DNA from: CAWBJP01 sp044867425
GTDB lineage: Bacteria; Actinomycetota; Acidimicrobiia; IMCC26256; BP-133
Reading direction: 5' to 3'
Length of the DNA stretch: 64,000 nucleotides
Assembly: GCA_044867425.1 (NCBI GenBank)
Contig: JBIOUX010000051.1
Location: 1 to 64,000, forward strand
Positions 16,967-28,590 of this stretch are shown in pieces. A program made the position numbers and the translations under genes. Each line of letters starts with the position of its first letter. Positions within the stretch are counted from its first letter, which is position 1. The notes under the pieces were generated by a model, which worked only from the letters and a program-made list of their open reading frames with translations, had not been told where the DNA came from and did not search any database.

Positions 16967-18286
16967 CTACCTGAGGGAGGCCCGGGCCTCTCCCACGACG
17001 TAGAGCGAGCCGGCCACCACCACCTGGTCTTCGGGATCGGCACCCTCCATCGCCCATCGCACCGCCTCGGTGACACTCGGCGCCACCTCCACCTGGCGGA
17101 CGCCCAGGCCCTCGGCGGCGGCGGCCACCTCTTCGGGGTCGAGGGCCCGGGGGCTCGGCGGCGGCGCCACGATCACCCGTTGGGCGGATCGGGCGGCGAG
17201 CGCCTCGAGCATCACCCCTGGATCCTTCTCCCGCAGGAGGCCGACGACCAGGGTGCGGGGGGCGGGCGGGAACTCTTCCGACAGGGCCGCCACCAGCGCC
17301 TCGGCGCCGGCGGCGTTGTGGGCGCCGTCCAGGATGACCAGCGGAGAATGCCCGACCACCTCCATGCGCCCCGGCGACCGGAAGGCGGCGAACGCCTCCG
17401 CCACCAGGTCGGGATCGATGGGCCCGTCGAAGAAAGCCTCGGCGGCGGCCAGGGCGAGGGCGGCGTTGTGAGCCTGGAAGGCGCCGTGGATGGGCAGGTG
17501 GACGCCGGGGTAGTCCCGGCCCGGGGTGCGCAGGTCGACGAGATGACCGCCGTGGGCCAGACGGATCTCGGAGGCGTCGAAGTCCTCACCCCGGCGCAGG
17601 ATCCGGGCCGGCGACCGCTCGAGGAACAGGGGCTCCAGGGTCGGGTCCGTCTCACCCAACACCAGGATCGCCCCCGGTTTCACGATGCCGGCCTTCTCGG
17701 CGGCGATGTCTTCCCGGGTGGGGCCGAGGTACTCGGTGTGGTCGAGGCTGACGTTGGTCACCACCGCCACCCCCCCGTCGGCCACGTTGGTGGCGTCCCA
17801 GGTGCCGCCCAACCCGACCTCCACCACGGCCACGTCGACGGCGGCGTCGGCGAAGAACCGGTAGGCGGCGGCGGTGAGGATCTCGAAGTAGGACGGCGGC
17901 TCGGGCAGCAGGTCCTCCACCGCGGCCACCGTCGCCAGGACTTCGGCCAGGGCGGCGTCGTCGATGGGCTCGATCGCTCCACCGGGCGAGGATCCCGGGC
18001 CCTGAGCCCAGGCGATCCGTTCGTTGACCACCTCCAGGTGAGGGCTGGTGTAGGCGCCGACGGACAGGCCCTGGGTGGCCAGCAGGCAGGCGATCATGTT
18101 GGTGGTCGTGGTCTTGCCGTTGGTCCCCGTGACGTGGACGATCTGGTAGTCGCGCTGCGGGCTGCCCAGCAGCTCCACCAGCGGCCGCATCCGGTCGAGG
18201 CTCGGCCGGCGCGGTGCACCCCCCCGCTCCAGGTTGGTGTGCGAGTCCAGCCACGCCAGGGCGTCGCCCAGGGAAAGGTCGATCAC
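16967..18286 (-). CDS. folC: Folylpolyglutamate synthase/dihydrofolate synthase
   Basis: A Mur-ligase-fold enzyme that adds glutamates to folates. It shows HVTGTNGKTTTTNMIACLL (ATP loop), YTSPHLEVVNERI, VEVGLGGTWDATN, NVSLDHTEYLGPTREDIAAEKAGI and LDGAHNAAG. The GTG at 18286 gives MIDLSLGDALAWLDS, matching the usual FolC start, and lies 7 bases after a -10 box TATTGT, so the message is probably leaderless. An upstream ATG at 18310 would add eight residues and overlap the divergent gene's start. The chosen form has 439 residues. ndk follows. Confidence 0.93.
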   Translation of the reverse strand: MIDLSLGDALAWLDSHTNLERGGAPRRPSLDRMRPLVELLGSPQRDYQIVHVTGTNGKTTTTNMIACLLATQGLSVGAYTSPHLEVVNERIAWAQGPGSSPGGAIEPIDDAALAEVLATVAAVEDLLPEPPSYFEILTAAAYRFFADAAVDVAVVEVGLGGTWDATNVADGGVAVVTNVSLDHTEYLGPTREDIAAEKAGIVKPGAILVLGETDPTLEPLFLERSPARILRRGEDFDASEIRLAHGGHLVDLRTPGRDYPGVHLPIHGAFQAHNAALALAAAEAFFDGPIDPDLVAEAFAAFRSPGRMEVVGHSPLVILDGAHNAAGAEALVAALSEEFPPAPRTLVVGLLREKDPGVMLEALAARSAQRVIVAPPPSPRALDPEEVAAAAEGLGVRQVEVAPSVTEAVRWAMEGADPEDQVVVAGSLYVVGEARASLR

Positions 18287-18293
18287 GAGCCCG

Positions 18294-18303
18294 ACAATAA
18301 ACT
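18294..18303. promoter_or_regulatory. Shared bidirectional -10 region between folC and the divergent gene
   Basis: The patch ACAATAAACT carries TANNNT-type -10 elements on both strands: TATTGT on the minus strand (18299-18294), 7 nt before the folC GTG, and TAAACT on the plus strand (18298-18303), 5 nt before the ATG at 18309. Both genes would be leaderless and their -10 boxes overlap by two bases. This is read from sequence; promoter activity is inferred. Confidence 0.5.
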
Positions 18304-18308
18304 GGGGC

Positions 18309-19378
18309 ATGGTCGCGGCTACGAAGTGGATTCTCCGGCCCTGGGAGCGGGAGCTGTTCACCGGCTGCCGGCGGGCCTGGGATCTCGGCGCCCGGGAGCG
18401 CCAGAACTGGGAGCCGGCGGCACCATTGCGGGTCTTCGATCTGAACGAGGCCGTGCGCGACGCCCTGGCCGTCTACTACTTCCCCGGGATGTGGAGCTGG
18501 AGCCGGGCCATCGTCCGGCCGCTGGCCACCGAGGGGTTCGTCAAGTCGATGGCGCGCCAGCGAAGCGCCTACGAGGCCGCCTACGAGCTGAGGCCGGAAG
18601 AGGAGCGGGACTACGAGGAGCAGCTGGCGGCGGGCAAAGCCCTACTGGAGGCGTACTACGACTGGGCTCCCACCCGGGACGAGAAGCTGACGCCCTTGTC
18701 GGTGGAGGCCCTGTTCGACGTGACCGTCACCGATCCGGCTCACCCGGAGCGGGGCCTGCTCACGCCGGCGGGCCAGGGCGTCGACTACCGGGTGCGGATC
18801 GACCTGGCCATGGTGGACAGCGCCGGGCGGAACTGGGTGGTGGCCCACGGCCTGGTGGTGGGGCCCTGGCCGGCACTGGACCTGCTGCTGCTCGACGAGC
18901 AGTTGCTCAACCGGACGTGGGCCTGGGAACGGCACTTCCTGGCCCAGGCCCGGGGCACCATCCACAACGAGTTGCGCCTCGACCCGCCGGGGTCCGACCC
19001 GGAACTGTGGACCGGTAAGCGCATCCAGCAGGTGGGCAACCCCAGCTTCCGGCGGACCACCATCCGCCGCCGGCGCCCCGAGATCGACGGTGTGGACGAG
19101 CGGGTGGCCGCCCAGGTGCTCGAGATGTCCTCGCCCGAAGTGCCCTGCTACCCGAGCCCGGCGGTCGACCGCTTTGCGCCCTGCAACTTCCGCTCCCCCT
19201 GCCTGGCCCTCCAGCAGGGCCAGGACGCCGGGGAGATCCTCTCCCAGCGCTACCGCAAGCGCACCACCCCCGACTTCGAGCCCGGCCGGCTGGGCTCGGT
19301 GTGGGGCTTCGTGCCCCACCGAAGCGACGAGAGCCGGGTGCGGCTCAACCCGCCGCGAACCCAGCCGCCGGAGTCCCC

Positions 19379-19397
<19 letters not shown>
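18309..19397 (+). CDS. Cas4/AddB-like PD-(D/E)XK fold protein with four cysteines, probably catalytically dead
   Basis: A 362-residue protein. Cys20 sits in FTGCRRAWDLGARER, the position of the first cluster cysteine in Cas4/AddB/RecB-type nucleases. Three more lie near the C-terminus (C280, C292, C298; the last pair reads PCNFRSPC). The nuclease core near residues 155-178 has VRIDLAMVDSAGRNWVV, but the following motif, normally D/E-x-K (VVDYKT), reads VVAHGL, so the catalytic Lys is missing. It may be a structural or DNA-binding iron-sulphur protein. It is divergent from folC, and its end overlaps the valS end by 19 bases. The family assignment is from motif pattern, not from a search. Confidence 0.65.
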
Positions 19398-22056
<2,659 letters not shown>

Positions 22057-22057
<1 letters not shown>

Positions 22058-22157
22058 CAGGACCTGCGGGGCAGGGACTGGCGGCCGGGGCTGGGGCCCC
22101 CGGCCGCTCTGCGATGAGCCGCCAGGCGAAGAGCCATAGACATGGCGGGAGATTGTA
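22057..22157 (-). promoter_or_regulatory. valS leader: leaderless 28-codon ORF with two hairpins (copy B of a repeated cis-element)
   Basis: A -10 box TACAAT (22157-22152) lies 8 nt before an ATG (22143) that opens MSMALRLAAHR and runs 28 codons to a TGA sharing a base with the valS ATG. The stem at 22107-22081 is a perfect 10 bp (GCGGCCGGGG with CCCCGGCCGC) around the same GCCCCAG loop as in the proA copy. The terminal hairpin is CCTGC-CCC-GCAGG (22075-22063). The whole element is 101 nt, identical in length to the proA copy. Confidence 0.65.
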
Positions 22158-22196
22158 CGGGGGTGGGCCCCCTCCACCGCCGCTCAAATCACTCGT

Positions 22197-23186
22197 TCAG
22201 ACGAGGCGGGTGACCAGCGGCTTGTCGTGGGGGATCTTCCGTCCGGAAGCGATGGCGTCGTCGAGCGCCATCCTCAGCTCCGCCACCGAAGCCGGGACGT
22301 GCCCGTTGCCGGCCGCCTCCCGGACCTTCTCGGCGCCCCGGGCGATCGCCGGCTTGGCCCGTTCCAGAGCCGGCTCGACGTAGGGCCGCGACTTCTCGAC
22401 CGCCTTCTTGGCCGCCTGGCGCGACCGTCCCGCCGCTTCCTTGGCGGCCGCATTGGCCACCTCCCTCGATCGCTCGGCTGCCGCCTTGGCCGTCTGGGCC
22501 GCCTCCTGCTTGGCCGCCTTCTCCGCCGCCGCCCGGGACTTCTCCGCCGCCGCCTCCGCCATCCGGCGGGATTCCGCCGCCGCCTTCTCCGCCGCCTGGC
22601 GCGACTTGGCCGCCGCCTTCTCGGCGACGCGGCGCGACTCCCCCGCCGCCTTGGCCGCCAGCTTCTCCGCCATCTTCTCGGCCTTCGCCGCCGCCTTCTC
22701 GGCCATCTTGCGCGACTCCGCCGCCTGGGCGCGAGCCGCCTTCTCCAGCCGCTTGGCCGACCCGGCCGCCTGCTTGCGGGCCGCCTTCTCCATCCGCCGC
22801 CCGGCCTTCATCGCCGCCTTGGTCGCCTTCTGGCGCCGGCGCTCAACGATTTCCTGGGCGTGCTCGAGCACCTCGGGGGCGGACGCCGCCGCCTCCTGCA
22901 CCTGCTCGGACACGGCCTCCATCATCTCGGCCACCTTGCCCGGGAGGGCACGGGCCACTTCGGCCACCATGCCCAGGCCCTCGGAACGCGCCCGCTTCGC
23001 CCTCGTCCGGCCGCGGATGGCCAGGCCGGTGCCCACCAAGCCGCCGCCGGCGGCGCCGATGGCGGCACCCTTCCCGGCGGTCACGAGCGCCTCCTTGCCC
23101 TCCTGGCCCTGCTTCCGGGCGTAGGCGTACCCTGCTCCTCCCCCGGCCGCCGACCCCACCACCATGGTCTTCACGATCGTTGCCAT
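22197..23186 (-). CDS. Ala/Lys/Glu-rich repetitive coiled-coil protein
   Basis: A 329-residue protein starting at ATG 23186 with AGGA eight bases upstream. Residues 1-55 contain Gly/Ala-rich hydrophobic stretches (VVGSAAGGGAGYAY, GAAIGAAGGGLVGTGLAI) like a glycine-zipper membrane insertion domain. Residues about 120-280 are imperfect repeats of 11-14 residues of the type AEKAAAKSRQAAEK, strongly helical and apolipoprotein- or LEA-like. The C-terminus (VAELRMALDDAIASGRKIPHDK) is more ordinary. The function is unknown; it may be a membrane-associated scaffold or nucleoid/stress protein. It sits between clpX and the valS leader. Confidence 0.7.
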   Translation of the reverse strand: MATIVKTMVVGSAAGGGAGYAYARKQGQEGKEALVTAGKGAAIGAAGGGLVGTGLAIRGRTRAKRARSEGLGMVAEVARALPGKVAEMMEAVSEQVQEAAASAPEVLEHAQEIVERRRQKATKAAMKAGRRMEKAARKQAAGSAKRLEKAARAQAAESRKMAEKAAAKAEKMAEKLAAKAAGESRRVAEKAAAKSRQAAEKAAAESRRMAEAAAEKSRAAAEKAAKQEAAQTAKAAAERSREVANAAAKEAAGRSRQAAKKAVEKSRPYVEPALERAKPAIARGAEKVREAAGNGHVPASVAELRMALDDAIASGRKIPHDKPLVTRLV

Positions 23187-23249
23187 GGTCACGTCCTACC
23201 CCACCCTGGCAGATTTAGCCACCCGGAACGATGAGGTGGTTGCGCCTCT

Positions 23250-23264
23250 CCCCCTCAGAGGGGG
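23250..23264 (-). terminator. GC hairpin downstream of clpX
   Basis: CCCCCTCAGAGGGGG on the plus strand is a 6-bp stem with a 3-nt loop, 55 bases after the clpX stop and before the coiled-coil gene. No U-run follows, so termination strength is doubtful. Confidence 0.35.
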
Positions 23265-23318
23265 TCGAACGCGACCACCTCCGGGAAACCCTCCCCGGGG
23301 GGCGAGGTCGAGGTCGGG

Positions 23319-24584
23319 CTAGGCGCTGCGCTTGCGCTCGGCGGCGGGCTCCACCCTCGGCACCAGGGTGGGATGCACCTTGTCGAGCACCACGGTGCGG
23401 TCGATGACGCACTTGCCCACGTCGTTGCGGGAGGGCAGCTCGTACATCACGTTGAGCAGCACCTCCTCGAGGATGGCCCGGAGTCCCCGGGCCCCGGTCC
23501 CCCGCAGGAGGGCCTGGTCAGCGATCGACTGGAGCGCCTCGTCGTCGAACTCCAGCTCCACGTTGTCGAACTGGAAGAACTTCTGGAACTGCTTGGCCAG
23601 GGCGTTCTTCGGCTCGACCAGGATCCGCACCAGGGCGTCCTGGTCCAGGCTGCTCACCGCGCCGATGACGGGGAGGCGGCCGATGAACTCGGGGATGAGC
23701 CCGAACTTGAGCAGGTCCTCGGGCAGCACCTGGGAGAGGATGACCCCCAGCTCCTTCTCCTCCGCCTTGCGGATGTCGGCCCCGAAGCCGATCCCCTTGT
23801 GGCCGATGCGGCTCTCGATGATCTTCTCGATGCCGGCGAAGGCCCCGCCGCAGATGAAGAGAACGTTGGTGGTGTCGATCTGGATGAACTCCTGGTGGGG
23901 GTGCTTGCGGCCCCCCTGGGGCGGCACCGAGGCCGTCGTCCCCTCCAGGATCTTGAGCAGGGCCTGCTGGACCCCCTCGCCCGAGACGTCCCGGGTGATC
24001 GACGGGTTCTCGGCCTTGCGGGCGATCTTGTCGATCTCGTCGATGTAGATGATCCCCGTCTCGGCCTTCTTGACGTCGTAGTCGGCCGCCTGGATCAGCT
24101 TGAGGAGGATGTTCTCGACGTCCTCGCCCACGTAGCCGGCTTCGGTCAGGGCGGTGGCGTCGGCGATGGCGAAGGGGACGTTGAGCAGGCGAGCCATCGT
24201 CTGGGCCAGCAGCGTCTTGCCGCAACCGGTGGGCCCGATGAGGAGGATGTTCGACTTCTGCAGCTCGATCTCGGGGTCCCCGTAGGCGCCGGCCTCAACC
24301 CGCTTGTAGTGGTTGTAGACGGCCACGGCCAGGATCTTCTTGGCCTGGTCCTGCCCGATCACGTAGTCGTTCAGGAACTCGAAGATCTCTTTGGGCTTGG
24401 GGAGCTCGTCCCACTTCACCTCGGAGGTCTGGGACAGCTCCTCCTCGATGATCTCGTTGCACAGGTCGATGCATTCATCACAGATGTAGACGCCGGGGCC
24501 GGCGATCAGCTTCTTCACCTGCTTCTGGCTCTTTCCACAGAAAGAGCACTTCAGCAGGTCCCCTCCGTCGCCGAACTTGGCCAC
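23319..24584 (-). CDS. clpX: ATP-dependent Clp protease ATP-binding subunit ClpX
   Basis: A complete 421-residue ClpX. The N-terminal zinc domain (CSFCGKSQKQV and CDECIDLCNEI) is followed by Walker A (GPTGCGKT), Walker B (IIYIDEIDKIARK), a GFGADI-type region and the sensor/arginine-finger block (LPVIGAVSSLD, GTGARGLRAI). ClpX unfolds substrates and feeds ClpP. It lies 52 bases downstream of clpP on the same strand. Confidence 0.98.
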   Translation of the reverse strand: MAKFGDGGDLLKCSFCGKSQKQVKKLIAGPGVYICDECIDLCNEIIEEELSQTSEVKWDELPKPKEIFEFLNDYVIGQDQAKKILAVAVYNHYKRVEAGAYGDPEIELQKSNILLIGPTGCGKTLLAQTMARLLNVPFAIADATALTEAGYVGEDVENILLKLIQAADYDVKKAETGIIYIDEIDKIARKAENPSITRDVSGEGVQQALLKILEGTTASVPPQGGRKHPHQEFIQIDTTNVLFICGGAFAGIEKIIESRIGHKGIGFGADIRKAEEKELGVILSQVLPEDLLKFGLIPEFIGRLPVIGAVSSLDQDALVRILVEPKNALAKQFQKFFQFDNVELEFDDEALQSIADQALLRGTGARGLRAILEEVLLNVMYELPSRNDVGKCVIDRTVVLDKVHPTLVPRVEPAAERKRSA

Positions 24585-24636
24585 CGGTCCGTCCCCTCCC
24601 CGACCCGTCCCGCCGATCTTCCCTGCTCTCCCGGAC

Positions 24637-25272
24637 CTAGCTCACACCCGCCGCTGTGGCGACCGCGGCCAGCTCCCGGTTGGTGAGTACCTCGTCGATG
24701 AGGCCGTACTCCTTGGCTTCCTCCGCGCTCATGATGAAGTCGCGGTCGGAGTCCTTGCGCACCCGCTCGACCGACTGGCCGGTGTGGTGGGCCAGGATCT
24801 CCTCCAACAAGTTTCGCATGCGGATGATCTCCTTGGCCTGGATCTCGATGTCCACCGCCTGGCCGGCGGCGCCGCCGTGCGGCTGGTGGATGAGGATCCG
24901 GGCGTGGGGCAGGGCGTAGCGCTTGCCGTCGCTGCCCGCCCCCAGGAGGACCGCGGCCGCGGAGGCGGCCTGCCCGAAGCAGATGGTGCGGATGTCGCAC
25001 TTGATGTACTGCATGGTGTCGTAGATGGCGAAGAGCGCCGTGATCTCCCCGCCAGGCGAGTTGATGTAGATGCTGATGTCCTGGTCCGGGTTCTCGCTCT
25101 CGAGGAACAGCATCTGGGCGGAGACCACATTGGCGACGAAGTCGTCGATGGGGGTGCCCAGGAAGATGATGCGGTCCTTCAGGAGCCGAGAGAAGAGGTC
25201 CCACCCTTTTTCCCCTCGCGGGGTGCTCTCGTAGACGTTGGGGATGACCACGTTCCGGATGGGTTCGATCAC
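24637..25272 (-). CDS. clpP: ATP-dependent Clp protease proteolytic subunit
   Basis: A 211-residue ClpP with an intact triad: Ser in GQAASAAAVLLGAG (about residue 99), His in HQPHGG (about 124) and Asp in KDSDRDFIMSAEEA (about 173). YINSPGGEITALFAIYD is the substrate-binding strand. The GTG start overlaps the tig stop (GTGA), so it is translationally coupled to trigger factor. Actinobacteria often have two clpP genes side by side; only one is here. Confidence 0.98.
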   Translation of the reverse strand: MIEPIRNVVIPNVYESTPRGEKGWDLFSRLLKDRIIFLGTPIDDFVANVVSAQMLFLESENPDQDISIYINSPGGEITALFAIYDTMQYIKCDIRTICFGQAASAAAVLLGAGSDGKRYALPHARILIHQPHGGAAGQAVDIEIQAKEIIRMRNLLEEILAHHTGQSVERVRKDSDRDFIMSAEEAKEYGLIDEVLTNRELAAVATAAGVS

Positions 25273-26597
25273 GCTTCGGCACTCCTCTCGGACAGGTCGA
25301 GCGGCTTGCCCTCCTCGTCGAACACCACGGCGTGGTCGACGAGGAACTGCAGCGCCTTCCCTCTAGACAACTCAGAGCGTACCGCCTCCAGACCCCGACC
25401 GCGTTCGATCTCCTTGCGCAACTGGGCCGGTTTGACCTTCGAGCCCTCGGCCAGCCGGACGACCTCGGCCTCGACCTCTTCGTCGCTCACCGTGAGCTCC
25501 TCCTGGGTGGCGACGGCCCGCAGCGCGAGGTCGGCTTTCACGGCCCCGACGGCCTGCTCCCGCACGGTGCCCACCAGCTGCTCCTCGGTCGTGCCGGTGG
25601 CGGCCAGGTACTGCTCGATGGTGGCTCCCTGGTCGGAGAGGCGGTGGATGATGGAGTGCAGACGGCGCTCCAGCTCCTCGTTGACCAGGGCCTCGGGGAT
25701 GTCGATGTCGACCAGGCCCCCCACCGCGTCAAGAAGGCGTTCCCGCAGGGCGACCTGGCCCTGGATGCGGCGCACGGCGTCCATGCGGGTGCGGATGTCG
25801 GTGCGCAGGTCCTCCAGGCTGTCGAACTCGCTGGCCTCCTTCACCCACTCGTCGGTGGGCTCGGGCAGGACCTTCCGCTTGGTCTCCTTCACCAGGACCT
25901 GGAACGACACCTCCTCGCCGGCACGTTCCCCCCAGCGCTCACCCAGGACGTCGTTGAAGCGGACGATGTCCCCGGGCCGGCGCCCGTCCAGCTCGGCGTC
26001 GAGCTTGGGGGAGACGAGCTCGGAACCCACCTCGTAGAGGAAGTCGCTGGCGGTCAGGCCTGGCACCTCCTCGTCGTGGACGTAGCCCTTGATGTTGAGC
26101 TGGGCGTAGTCGCCGGCCTTGAGGGGGGAGGCGGAGTCCTCCAGGTCGGCGAAGCGCTCCCTCAGCCCGTCGACCTGGGCGTCAACGTCGGTCTCGGCCA
26201 CGGCCGGGACGGGCACGGTGATCTGGAGGCCCTCGTAGCCGGTGATCCGGGGCTGGGGGCGGACCTCGACCACGGCGTCGAACTCGACGTCGCCCGACTC
26301 CTGGCCGGCGGTGATGTCGATCTCCGGCGGGGCGATGGTGTCGAGCGCCTCGGCCGTCACCGCCTGGGCGTAGTAGTCGGGCAGGGCGTCCCGGAGGGCC
26401 TGCTCCCGGGCCAGCTCGGTTCCCAGGTGGTTCTCCAGGATGCGCCGGGGGGCCTTGCCCGGACGGAAGCCGGGGATGCGCACCTCCCGGGCCAGCTTGC
26501 GGAAGGCGGCGTCGATGGCGGACTCGAACTCGCTGGCGGGAACGGCCACACGGAGGCGGACCTTGTTGCCCTCCAGCGTCTCGATCGAGGTTTCCAT
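25269..26597 (-). CDS. tig: Trigger factor (ribosome-associated chaperone and peptidyl-prolyl isomerase)
   Basis: A 442-residue trigger factor. The N-terminal ribosome-binding domain contains the signature GFRPGKAPRRILENHLG. The central FKBP-type PPIase region (residues about 150-245) includes GDYAQLNIKG. The C-terminal helical chaperone arms follow. It binds at the ribosome exit tunnel and shelters nascent chains. It is the first gene of the tig-clpP-clpX run, the classic order. Confidence 0.96.
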   Translation of the reverse strand: METSIETLEGNKVRLRVAVPASEFESAIDAAFRKLAREVRIPGFRPGKAPRRILENHLGTELAREQALRDALPDYYAQAVTAEALDTIAPPEIDITAGQESGDVEFDAVVEVRPQPRITGYEGLQITVPVPAVAETDVDAQVDGLRERFADLEDSASPLKAGDYAQLNIKGYVHDEEVPGLTASDFLYEVGSELVSPKLDAELDGRRPGDIVRFNDVLGERWGERAGEEVSFQVLVKETKRKVLPEPTDEWVKEASEFDSLEDLRTDIRTRMDAVRRIQGQVALRERLLDAVGGLVDIDIPEALVNEELERRLHSIIHRLSDQGATIEQYLAATGTTEEQLVGTVREQAVGAVKADLALRAVATQEELTVSDEEVEAEVVRLAEGSKVKPAQLRKEIERGRGLEAVRSELSRGKALQFLVDHAVVFDEEGKPLDLSERSAEA

Positions 26598-26654
26598 AAG
26601 GGACGGGGAGTGTACCAGCGGCTTTTCCGCTCTCCGGAGGGCCGGCCGGGGACT

Positions 26655-27902
26655 TCAGCGCGGCGTGAAGCGGACCGGGAGGGAGTCGAGGGCCCGGATG
26701 GCCAGGCCGGGGCGGCGGACCGGCTCCGCCAGCATCTCCAGGGCGCAGAACCGCTCCCGGAGGCCGGCGAAGACGAGGTGGCCCTCCATGCGGGCCAGCC
26801 GGGCGCCCAGGCAGAAGTGCAGGCCCCAGGCGAAGGCCAGGTGGAGGTTGTCGGTTCGGGCGACGTCGAAGCGGTCCGGGTGCGGGAAGCGGGCCGGGTC
26901 GCGGTTGGCGGCGGCCAGCATGGCGAACACGGTGTCGCCTTCCCGGAGCCGTTGGCCGTCGAGCTCGGTGTCCTCCAGGACGAGGCGGTGGACGAACTGG
27001 ACCGGGGTGTCGTAGCGCAGGATCTCCTCCACCGCCGGTGCGACGAGACCGGGGTCGGCCAGCAGGCGGGTCATCTCGCCGGGGTGGCGGAACAGGGAGA
27101 GGAGGCCGTTGCCGATCAGGTTGGTGGTGGTGAGGAACCCGGCGATGAAGAGCAGGGTCACCGTGGAGTAGAGCTCGTCGTAGCTGAGGTCACCCTGCTC
27201 GTAGCGAAGAACGAAGGCGGACAGGAGGTCGTCGGCGGGGCGGGCCCGGCGCTCGGTGATGAGCGCCCTGAAGTACGCCTCGAGCTCGTCGCCGGCCCGT
27301 TCCACCTCTTTGGTGCCTTCTGGGGTGGGGTTGGGCTGGTCGGAGGAGACGAGGGTGCGGATGAGGGGCTGGAACCAGTCGCGGTCGCCGGCGGGAACGC
27401 CCATCAGCTCGCTGATCACGGTGACGGGCAGTGGATAGGCCAGCTCCATCATGACGTCGGCGTCGCCCATGGCCGCCAGCCGGTCGAGGCGCTCGTCGAC
27501 CAGCTCGGCCACCCGGGGCCGCAGCGCCTCCATGGACGGCGGGATGAACGCCCCTTTGGCCACGCCCCGCAGCCGGGTGTGCTCCGGCGGGTTGGAGGTG
27601 ATCATGGACGGCCGGGAACGACGTTCCGCCAGGCGCACCCGGGATTCGTCCACGCCGTGGCGCCGCACGACGAACTGGGCGGATTTGCCGATGCGGGCGT
27701 CACCAAGGACCTGGCGGCAGCCCTCGAAGCCGGAGACGTACCACACCCCGTCCAGCCCACTGCGGTGGACGGGTGCCAGCTCCCGGAGCCGGTGGTAATG
27801 AGGGTAGGGGTCGGCATGGCCCTCGGCGGTGGCCATCACGACGTGGAGGACCTCGTCGGCCTCCTCCCCCACCAGTCGCGTCGACGTGGCCGTGACCGCC
27901 AT
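26655..27902 (-). CDS. Cytochrome P450 with a Leu in the oxygen-activation motif
   Basis: A 415-residue bacterial class I P450. The heme ligand loop is FAWGLHFCLGARLAR (Cys about residue 361), the K-helix ExxR reads EEILRYDTPVQFVHR, and the start has GGGAGG 5 bases upstream. The I-helix motif, usually AG-x-(D/E)-T-(T/S), reads IAGFLTTTNLIGNG: the acidic residue that delivers protons to heme oxygen is Leu (codon CTC, about residue 250). It may use a substrate group or water instead, or have altered chemistry. No ferredoxin or reductase gene is adjacent. The substrate is unknown. Confidence 0.9.
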   Translation of the reverse strand: MAVTATSTRLVGEEADEVLHVVMATAEGHADPYPHYHRLRELAPVHRSGLDGVWYVSGFEGCRQVLGDARIGKSAQFVVRRHGVDESRVRLAERRSRPSMITSNPPEHTRLRGVAKGAFIPPSMEALRPRVAELVDERLDRLAAMGDADVMMELAYPLPVTVISELMGVPAGDRDWFQPLIRTLVSSDQPNPTPEGTKEVERAGDELEAYFRALITERRARPADDLLSAFVLRYEQGDLSYDELYSTVTLLFIAGFLTTTNLIGNGLLSLFRHPGEMTRLLADPGLVAPAVEEILRYDTPVQFVHRLVLEDTELDGQRLREGDTVFAMLAAANRDPARFPHPDRFDVARTDNLHLAFAWGLHFCLGARLARMEGHLVFAGLRERFCALEMLAEPVRRPGLAIRALDSLPVRFTPR

Positions 27903-28001
27903 GCACCCTCCCTGCCGTTCCCCCGAGAGTTCCCGAGCGTAGACGCGCCGAAGGCGGCCGCTTGGGCCGCCTTCGAAAGGTGCTGCTGCGGTTCGGGCCG
28001 C

Positions 28002-28382
28002 CTAGGCGGCGTCGACCTCGGGGGTCTCGGCGGTCTCGGGGGCCGGGGGCGCCAGAGCGGCGTCGAGACGGGCGGTCACCGTCTCCCAGCTCGGGTAGCG
28101 GGTGGCCAGGTCGGACAGGTCCCGGCGGAGCCGGTCGCCGTGGTTGGAGCCGGCGAGCTCGACCAGGGCGGCGATGAACTTCTCGGAGGCGACGGGGAAG
28201 CGCAGGGTGCGCCCGTCCCGGGGGTCGAGGACGTAGGCGTGCGTCCCACCGCCGAGAGGCACGATGCGGGTGGCGTCGGCCGAGGCGATGTACGCCTCCT
28301 TCTGGCCGCTGGTCCGCATGGAGGCCCGGGCCGTCTTTGACTGCAGGCCGCCGTCGTCCTTGTTCTTGACCTTGCCCGCCAT
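28002..28382 (-). CDS. Small conserved-looking hypothetical protein
   Basis: A 126-residue soluble protein starting at ATG 28382 with GAGGAA about 6 bases upstream. The N-terminus is basic (MAGKVKNKDDGGLQSKTARAS). The middle has THAYVLDPRDGRTLRFPVASEKF and a helical segment around residues 70-105. The tail is Ala/Pro/Glu-rich. No family was recognised. It lies 207 bases after the GGDEF-EAL gene and 99 bases before the P450 on the same strand. Confidence 0.6.
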   Translation of the reverse strand: MAGKVKNKDDGGLQSKTARASMRTSGQKEAYIASADATRIVPLGGGTHAYVLDPRDGRTLRFPVASEKFIAALVELAGSNHGDRLRRDLSDLATRYPSWETVTARLDAALAPPAPETAETPEVDAA

Positions 28383-28590
28383 TGCGGTTCCTCCTCGCTC
28401 CCCGTCTCCGAGCCCTCGCCCGGCACGTTTGTCCTGACTCTCTCTCGACACTTGCGCGGCGCGACTTGAGAGAAACTTCGCGGCTTTTGCTCCCCCAGCC
28501 GAATGCTCTCTCGCCCCGTGCGAAGCGGGAAACATAGCGGAACGGAACGGACCGTAAGAACTGATTCCGGTGGTCCAGCTCCCCGAACGG

